Position numbers and translations under genes: made by a program. Source: Dactylosporangium sp040605635 (lineage in GTDB: Bacteria > Actinomycetota > Actinomycetes > Mycobacteriales > Micromonosporaceae). From it: a stretch of 64,000 nucleotides of DNA. The notes under the pieces were generated by a model. That model made no database searches, was not told the DNA's origin, and saw only the letters and a list, made by a program, of their open reading frames with translations. Positions 59,274 to 64,000 of this stretch are shown here, in pieces. Each line of letters begins with the position of its first letter. Positions within the stretch are counted from its first letter, which is position 1. The stretch is taken from assembly GCF_040605635.1 (NCBI RefSeq), contig NZ_JBEXDG010000014.1:124001-188000 (forward strand), given 5' to 3'.

Positions 59274-60671
59274 ATGCCCGCGCACGACGCCCCCGACGAC
59301 CTCGACGATGAGGCCGCGGTGACGTCTGTGCCGGAGGAGGTCGACCTGCCGGACGCCGACGGTGGGATCGAGCCGGTGCTGCCCGAGATCATCCGCCAGC
59401 GGGTCATCTCCCTGGCCGCCGGCGCCATGACCGGCCTGCCCCTCGACGAGCTGCCGATGCCGCTGCGGCGGGTCGCGAAGTTCGCGCCGAACCGGCGTGC
59501 CCGCCTCGGCGGTCCCGTCATCGCGATGCAGCTGGCCGGCGACCCGCTGCTGCGCCAGCGTCTCGCGACCAAGGTCGTCAACGAGGCCGGCGACCTGGGC
59601 TCCTCGATCCTGGAAGGGGTCGCGCCGCCGGCCGCCGACCCGGTCGAGGTCGCCGCACTGGCCTATCTCGCCCGCCCCGACGGCTGGCGTGACCTGGTCG
59701 AGCGCGCCACCGGCACGGTCCGCGCCGAGGCGCAGGGCGCCGCCGCGTCCGAGCGCATCCGCGACGTCGAGCAGCGCCTCGCCCGCGCCGAGCACGACCG
59801 CGCTGTCGCCCGCGTGGAGGCCGACAAGCTCCGCGACGAGCTGGCCAGGCTCCGCGACGAGACCGCCGGCCTGCGCGAGGAGGTCCGCTCGCTGGGCAAG
59901 GCGCTGCGGGAGAGCCAGGCCAAGGAGCGCAAGGCGACCGACATGCTGGCCAGCGAGAAGGGCCGGGCCACCCGGGCGACCGCCGACCACGACGCCGAGC
60001 TGCGCCGGATGCGCGCCAAGCTCGCCGAGGCGGAGACCGCGGCGGGTGCCCAGCGGCAGAGCGCGAAGGACGCCCGCGCCGTCGACGACGCCCGGCTGTG
60101 GCTGCTGCTGGAGACGATCGGGCAGGCCGCCGTCGGTCTGCGCCGTGAGCTGGCCCTCGACCCCACCGACCGGCTGCCGGCGGACTTCGTCGCCGACCAT
60201 GACGCCGACCGCCCGGACAACGCGCCCGGCGCCGCCGCGGCCCGCGCCCTGGACGCCGACGACCCCGCCCGCCTCGACCAGCTGTTGAGCCTGCCGAAGG
60301 CGCACATGATCGTCGACGGGTACAACGTCACCAAGAAGGGCTACGGCGAGCTCTCCCTGGAGCAGCAGCGCAACCGCCTCGTCGCCGGGGTCGGCGGACT
60401 GGTCGCGCAGACCAGGGCCGAGGTGACCGTCGTGTTCGACGGCGCCGAGCGGGTCGTCGGGCTGCCGCCGGCGCCCCGCGGCGTCCGGGTGCTCTTCTCC
60501 AAGAAGGGCGAGACCGCCGACGAGCTGATCCGCCGCCTGGTCAGGGCCGAGCCCGCCGGCCGGCCGGTCGTGGTGATCTCCTCCGACAAGGAGGTCATCG
60601 ACGGTGTGCGGCGCCACGGCGCGTACCCACTGGGCAACGACACCCTGCTCCGCCGCCTCTCACGCTCCTGA
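59274..60671 (+). CDS. coiled-coil NYN-domain (predicted RNase) protein
   Basis: A 465-residue protein. An acidic head is followed by a helical region (40-140), a charged coiled coil (about 165-265: RDVEQRLARAEHDRAVARVEADK and onward), and a C-terminal NYN domain from residue 343 (HMIVDGYNVTKKGYGEL, VTVVFDGAERV, GETADELIRRLV, VVISSDKEVIDG). The acidic residues of this PIN-like fold are kept. Homologues in actinobacteria are annotated as RNA-binding proteins, and ribonuclease activity is inferred. ATG 59274 has GACACT (59262-59267) six bases ahead. Confidence 0.85.
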   Translation: MPAHDAPDDLDDEAAVTSVPEEVDLPDADGGIEPVLPEIIRQRVISLAAGAMTGLPLDELPMPLRRVAKFAPNRRARLGGPVIAMQLAGDPLLRQRLATKVVNEAGDLGSSILEGVAPPAADPVEVAALAYLARPDGWRDLVERATGTVRAEAQGAAASERIRDVEQRLARAEHDRAVARVEADKLRDELARLRDETAGLREEVRSLGKALRESQAKERKATDMLASEKGRATRATADHDAELRRMRAKLAEAETAAGAQRQSAKDARAVDDARLWLLLETIGQAAVGLRRELALDPTDRLPADFVADHDADRPDNAPGAAAARALDADDPARLDQLLSLPKAHMIVDGYNVTKKGYGELSLEQQRNRLVAGVGGLVAQTRAEVTVVFDGAERVVGLPPAPRGVRVLFSKKGETADELIRRLVRAEPAGRPVVVISSDKEVIDGVRRHGAYPLGNDTLLRRLSRS

Positions 60672-60742
60672 CCTGCGGAAACGTGTTTTTGTCATACCCC
60701 CCGCTTACCGTGGAGCTACAGACGGTCAACGGAGGAGGAGCG

Positions 60743-60961
60743 ATGCTCGTCGACTGCGAGACCTGTTCAGTGCGAGGCAAAGCCTGCGGCGGTTGCGTGG
60801 TGACCCTGCTGCTCGACGCCCCACCCGCCGTGCACCAGCTCGGTGCGGCCGAGGTCCGGGCGATCGAGGTGTTCGAGCGGGCGGGGTTCGACGTCACCGT
60901 GCTCGACCCCACCCATGTCGAGGCGGCACCACGCCGGTCGAGGCGGCACCGCGCCGCATAA
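60743..60961 (+). CDS. small CxxC-CxxC protein
   Basis: A 72-residue protein starting MLVDCETCSVRGKACGGCVV, with two CxxC pairs eight residues apart, a likely zinc or cluster site. It is followed by VTLLLDAPP and a helix ending FERAGFDVTVLDP. It is conserved in actinobacteria downstream of the NYN gene, function unknown. ATG 60743 follows GGAGGAG; the ATG at 60683 is an unlikely extension. A 20-base tandem duplication (60917-60956) repeats VEAAPRRS-type residues near the end. Confidence 0.8.
   Translation: MLVDCETCSVRGKACGGCVVTLLLDAPPAVHQLGAAEVRAIEVFERAGFDVTVLDPTHVEAAPRRSRRHRAA
60917..60956 (+). repeat. 20-bp tandem duplication in small Cys protein gene
   Basis: Two adjacent copies beginning GTCGAGGCGGCACC differ at one base. 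Because 20 is not a multiple of three, the duplication shifts the frame of the last residues. The C-terminal tail of the protein is therefore probably novel in this strain. Confidence 0.8.
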
Positions 60962-60992
60962 GCTTGCGGAGTTTCCGACCAGGAGGTGCGGC

Positions 60993-62249
60993 GTGACCCC
61001 TCGCGCATGGGCGGCGATCACCCTCGCGGCACTGCTCGTCGCGGTCGTGGTGATCGCGGTGCTGCGGGTGCCGTGGTCAGCGCCTCCGGCCCCGCGCGCC
61101 GACCAGCTCGCCGCGCTCGACACGCTGCCCGCGGACGCCGTGGCCAAGGGCAGGGCGTTCCACGCGGCGCTGCGCCCCGGCACCTATCTGTCCATCGCGC
61201 TCGGCCTGCTCGTCGCGGTCCTGCTCGGCCTGACCCCGGCCGGCGCGTGGGTCGTCGAGCAGGTGTCCAGGCCGTTCGGCGGCCACTGGCTCGCCCGCGC
61301 GCTGCTCGGCGGCCTCGCGGTGGTCCTCGCCGGCGAGGTCGTGGCGCTGCCCGTCGCCGCCTGGCGCCAGACCATCCTCAGACGCTATGGGCTCTCCACG
61401 CAGGACTGGTCCGCCTGGACCGTCGACATGCTCAAGGGCTATGCCGTCGGCGCGGTGATCGGCGCCGTCGTGCTCGTCGGCTTCTTCACCGTCACCCACT
61501 TCGCGCCCCGCTGGTGGTGGGTGTGGGCGGCGGCCGGGGCGGCGCTGCTCACGGTGCTGCTGTCGTTCATCTTCCCGGTCCTCGTCGAGCCCGTGTTCAA
61601 CAAGTTCACCCCGATGCCCGAGGGTGAGCAGCGGACCCGGCTCATGGCCATGGCCGAGCGCGACGGCGTCCCCGTCCGCGACGTGCTCGTCGCCGACGCG
61701 TCCCGCCGCACCCGCGCGGTCAACGCGTATGTCTCGGGCCTCGGCCCGACCCGCCGCATCGTCGTCTACGACACCCTGCTGGAGAAGGCACCCCAGGACG
61801 AGGTCGAGTCGGTCGTCGCGCACGAGCTCGGCCACGCCAAGGACGGCGACGTGCTCACCGGTACGCTGCTCGGCGCGATCGGCGCGGCAGCCGCCGTCTG
61901 CGCGCTCTATCTGCTCGGCTCGTGGGGTGCGCTGCTGCGCCGCGCCGGCGTCGACGCGATCGGCGAGCCACGCGCGGTCGCCCTGCTGCTCGCCGTCGCC
62001 ACCGTGGCGGGCCTGCTCGCCGGCCCGGCGCAGGCGTTCGTGTCCCGCCGCGTCGAGGCCCGCGCCGACCGGCACGCCCTGGAGCTCACCGGCGACCCGG
62101 CGGGCTTCGAGGCCATGCAGGGCAGGCTCTCGCTGGTCAACCTCGGCGACCCGGACCCCAACCCGGTCGAGCAGTTCCTGTTCGGCTCCCACCCGACCGC
62201 CGTCGAGCGCATGGCCGAGGCCCGCGCCTGGGCAAGAGGCGCGCGATGA
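60993..62249 (+). CDS. M48 (Ste24/CAAX protease 1-like) membrane metalloprotease
   Basis: A 418-residue membrane protease with about seven transmembrane helices. The zinc site is HELGH in VESVVAHELGHAKDGD, with the third ligand Glu in VEARADRHALEL. The TRAVNAYVSGLGPTRRIVVYDTLL strand precedes it. In prokaryotes these are HtpX/Ste24-like quality-control proteases; prenylated substrates are not expected. GTG 60993 follows AGGAGG at six bases. The stop overlaps a downstream 133-codon frame (ATGA). Confidence 0.92.
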   Translation: MTPRAWAAITLAALLVAVVVIAVLRVPWSAPPAPRADQLAALDTLPADAVAKGRAFHAALRPGTYLSIALGLLVAVLLGLTPAGAWVVEQVSRPFGGHWLARALLGGLAVVLAGEVVALPVAAWRQTILRRYGLSTQDWSAWTVDMLKGYAVGAVIGAVVLVGFFTVTHFAPRWWWVWAAAGAALLTVLLSFIFPVLVEPVFNKFTPMPEGEQRTRLMAMAERDGVPVRDVLVADASRRTRAVNAYVSGLGPTRRIVVYDTLLEKAPQDEVESVVAHELGHAKDGDVLTGTLLGAIGAAAAVCALYLLGSWGALLRRAGVDAIGEPRAVALLLAVATVAGLLAGPAQAFVSRRVEARADRHALELTGDPAGFEAMQGRLSLVNLGDPDPNPVEQFLFGSHPTAVERMAEARAWARGAR

Positions 62250-62647
62250 CCACCCTCATCCTGCCCCACCGCACCGGCGCTCCCTGCCGCGTCGAGGTTC
62301 GCCGCGGCGTGGCTGTTCAGGGTGTGACCGGCGCAGGCGCGGACCCGGCGACGGCCGGCATGCAGCGGTTCGTGGGCAACCGCGCCGTGCGTCCGGGCGC
62401 CGGAGGCGGTGTCCGGGGACTCGGGGGAGCTCGACGCGGAGCGACCTTTCGGGTTGCGGGGACGGCGATGATCACCCCCCTCGCCGCCGATCGGCGCATG
62501 CCGAGCCCGGGGCGCCGGTGCCCGGCTCAGGAGATCGAGCTTCCTCGACGATCCTCGGCTCACGCCGGAAGCGGCGGCAGGCAGCGGTGCGTCGACGACG
62601 CCGTGCGGGGGTCCGGGGCCTGGAGCAGCCGGTCGGGGCAGCGATGA
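62246..62647 (+). CDS. unrecognised 133-codon ORF joining M48 gene and pimB
   Basis: An uninterrupted frame with ATGA overlaps at both ends (62246-62249 with the M48 stop, 62644-62647 with the pimB start). The first 40 codons have normal GC-ending choice (MTTLILPHRTGAPCRVEVRR). The rest is Arg/Gly/Ser-rich with many CGA, GGA and GCT codons that neighbours avoid. No domain is recognised, and a GMQRFVGNRAV segment faintly resembles the LQRxxGN motif of DUF4157 proteins. It may be a young or decaying gene, or non-coding spacer that happens to be open. Confidence 0.4.
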   Translation: MTTLILPHRTGAPCRVEVRRGVAVQGVTGAGADPATAGMQRFVGNRAVRPGAGGGVRGLGGARRGATFRVAGTAMITPLAADRRMPSPGRRCPAQEIELPRRSSAHAGSGGRQRCVDDAVRGSGAWSSRSGQR

Positions 62648-63783
62648 CCACGCTGCTCGTCACCAATGACTTCCCGCCCCGGCCGGGTGGGATCCAGCAG
62701 TTCGTGCACAACCTCGCGGTGCGGCAGCCCGCCGGTTCCGTGGTCGTGTACTGCTCCACGTTCCGGGACGCGGAGAAGTTCGACGCCGAGCAGCCGTTCG
62801 AGGTCGTGCGCGCGTCGACGGGCATGCTCCTGCCCACGCCTGGCGTGGCCCGGCGCGCCGCCGAGATCGCCCGGTCGCACGGCTGCGACAGCGTCTGGTT
62901 CGGTGCCGCGGCGCCGCTCGGGCTCCTCGCCGACGGGCTGCGGCGCAGGGTCGGTGTCGAGCGGGTCGTCGCGCTCACCCATGGCCACGAAGTCGGGTGG
63001 GCGGCGCTGCCGGGGGCCCGGACGCTGCTGCGACGCATCGGGCGCGGCGCCGACGTCGTCACGTATCTCGGTGAGTACACCCGCACCCGGCTCGCCAGGG
63101 TGCTCGACGGGCTCACGTCGCTGCAGCGGCTGGCGCCCGGCGTCGACGTCGACGCGTATTCACCGAAGGTCGACCGGCACCTGGTCCGAGCCCGCCACCA
63201 GCTCACCGACCGCCCCGTGATCGTGTGCGTGTCGCGTCTGGTGCCCCGCAAGGGTCAGGACGTGCTGATCCGGGCGCTGCCACACATCCGCCGTGCCGTG
63301 CCCGGCGCCGCGCTGCTGATGGTCAGCGGCGGTCCGTACCGGCCGGCGCTGGAGCGACTCGCCCGGGAGCACGGCGTCGAGCGCGACGTCGTCTTCACCG
63401 GCTCCGTCTCCTGGGCCGAGCTGCCCGCCCACTACGCCGCCGGCGACGTCTTCGCCATGCCCTGCCGGACCCGGCGCCGCGGCCTCGACGTCGAGGGCCT
63501 GGGCATCGTGTATCTCGAAGCCTCCGCCACCGGCCTCCCCGTCGTCGCCGGCGATTCCGGCGGCGCTCCCGACGCCGTCCGTGAGGGGGAGACGGGGTTC
63601 GTCGTCCCCGGTCGCGACGTGGCCGCCGTCGCCGACCGGATCACGACCCTGCTGCTCGACCCCGCCCTGGCCGCGAGGATGGGCGCCGCGGGCCGTGCCT
63701 GGGTCGAGTCGGACTGGCGCTGGGAGACCCAGGCGGACCGCCTCCGCGCCCTGCTCACCACGCCCCCGGACCGCACCGCCTGA
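62644..63783 (+). CDS. pimB: GT4 mannosyltransferase, PimB type
   Basis: A 379-residue GT-B glycosyltransferase. N-terminal TNDFPPRPGGIQQFVHNLA is the GGxE-like acceptor loop of the PimB group. HGHEVGW, VSRLVPRKGQDVLIRALP and the C-terminal E-x7-E motif EGLGIVYLEASATGLPVVAGDSGG give the GDP-sugar site. The match and the location fit Rv2188c, which adds the second mannose to phosphatidylinositol mannosides at the inner membrane face. ATG 62644 overlaps the stop of the preceding ORF. Confidence 0.9.
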   Translation: MTTLLVTNDFPPRPGGIQQFVHNLAVRQPAGSVVVYCSTFRDAEKFDAEQPFEVVRASTGMLLPTPGVARRAAEIARSHGCDSVWFGAAAPLGLLADGLRRRVGVERVVALTHGHEVGWAALPGARTLLRRIGRGADVVTYLGEYTRTRLARVLDGLTSLQRLAPGVDVDAYSPKVDRHLVRARHQLTDRPVIVCVSRLVPRKGQDVLIRALPHIRRAVPGAALLMVSGGPYRPALERLAREHGVERDVVFTGSVSWAELPAHYAAGDVFAMPCRTRRRGLDVEGLGIVYLEASATGLPVVAGDSGGAPDAVREGETGFVVPGRDVAAVADRITTLLLDPALAARMGAAGRAWVESDWRWETQADRLRALLTTPPDRTA

Positions 63784-63850
63784 CCCGCCGGCGCCGACCA
63801 CTCGCCCGGCGCCCGGCCGGCCATGCCCGCACGGTCTCGTCCTGCCGGCG

Positions 63851-64000
63851 TGCGCCGGACGGTTGCGCACCAGCGAGAGCCCTGCATGCGCCGGACGGTT
63901 GCGCGCCGGCGAGAGCCCGCGTGTGCCGGAGTGTTGCGCACCGGCAAGAGGCCCCGCGTGCGCCGGACGGTTGCGCACAGGCGAGAGCCCGCGTGTGCCG
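63851..64000. repeat. 35-37-bp minisatellite continuing past the window
   Basis: Four copies and the start of a fifth, beginning at about 63851, 63887, 63922, 63959 and 63994, of a unit like TGCGCCGGACGGTTGCGCAC followed by CGGCGAGAGCCCGCG. Copies differ by a few substitutions and one-base indels. The 217-bp stretch after pimB holds no supported gene. On the minus strand the repeats read as RNRPAHAG peptides, but that frame runs into antisense pimB. Confidence 0.85.

Noticed and set aside
62360..62395. LQRxxGN-like peptide (GMQRFVGNRAV) suggesting a contractile-injection-system DUF4157 protein
   Set aside because: The rest of the frame lacks the HExxH domain, and no injection-system genes are present; probably chance.
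63160..63978. 272-codon minus frame with RNRPAHAG repeats
   Set aside because: Most of it is antisense to pimB, and the repeat part contains one-base indels that break the peptide period.
1..64000. tRNA, rRNA, insertion sequences, prophage, toxin-antitoxin or defence genes
   Set aside because: None recognised on either strand. Absence of tRNA is by eye only and was not computed.

Overview
The window is about 64 kb of very GC-rich actinobacterial chromosome with strong G/C third-position bias. The best guess is the family Micromonosporaceae (an Actinoplanes/Dactylosporangium-like organism). This rests on the fused cobinamide kinase/CobT protein, the WG-repeat protein with a long Gly/Pro/Arg-rich head, the intergenic GAGCGAAGCGAGC repeats and the family composition. 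Gene order over most of the window runs parallel, as I remember it, to the Mycobacterium tuberculosis segment Rv2221c (glnE) to Rv2188c (pimB). It is therefore core chromosome and not an island. No phage, insertion sequence, CRISPR array, tRNA or rRNA is visible.

Layout. (1) 1-2068, minus strand: S66 LD-carboxypeptidase, then an 80-bp tandem repeat interrupted by an assembly gap, then a sulfite-oxidase-like molybdoenzyme and its flavin reductase partner (partial). (2) 2086-7367: glutamine amidotransferase, glnE and the convergent glnA, i.e. nitrogen assimilation and its covalent control. (3) 7548-10884: RDD protein, DUF4191 protein, lipA, a DUF6928-like protein and lipB (lipoate synthesis). 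(4) 11008-16977: secreted PHB-depolymerase-type esterase, TIGR01777 epimerase, sucB and lpd, which are the lipoylated 2-oxoacid dehydrogenase parts served by lipA/lipB. (5) 16974-23414: pepA, gcvT, cobS, fused cobU-cobT and a site-2 protease. (6) 23446-32701: aldo/keto reductase, WG/TPR repeat protein, DUF3043 protein, murA, nadA and glycerate kinase. (7) 32796-36555: A-type Fe-S carrier, adenosine kinase, and two facing thiol/sulfur gene pairs (thioredoxin + DUF4395; cysteine desulfurase + TusA-like). (8) 36701-46815: cytochrome c oxidase and bc1 genes (ctaC, ctaF, ctaG-like, ctaE, qcrC-qcrA-qcrB). Interspersed are a phospholipase A2, two unrecognised minus-strand genes, trpD and an atypical receiver protein. 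(9) 46974-52690: alpha/beta hydrolase, S9 peptidase, asd, a RAM-domain protein, a nucleotidyltransferase and a Nudix hydrolase. (10) 52709-64000: a RelA/SpoT homologue with a roughly 640-residue repetitive head, an exonuclease/GIY-YIG fusion, a GAF protein, a NYN protein, a Cys-rich small protein, an M48 protease, an odd 133-codon ORF, pimB, and a minisatellite at the right edge.

Regulation read from sequence: about twenty genes have a -10-like TAnnnT hexamer ending only 5-8 bases before the start codon and no Shine-Dalgarno. This predicts leaderless mRNAs, including one 17-bp divergent spacer where a single hexamer appears to serve both directions. Other genes have clear GGAGG-type sites. 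Several operons use ATGA or GTGA start/stop overlaps (qcrC-qcrA-qcrB, thioredoxin-DUF4395, cysteine desulfurase-TusA, ctaG-receiver, Nudix-nucleotidyltransferase, M48-ORF-pimB).

The most unusual element is the 80-bp repeat at 787-1166. Each unit is a 27-codon reading frame whose stop overlaps the next start (ATGA), and the last one overlaps the start of the molybdoenzyme gene. A second item is a pair of matching nested inverted repeats at 39979 and 46884.
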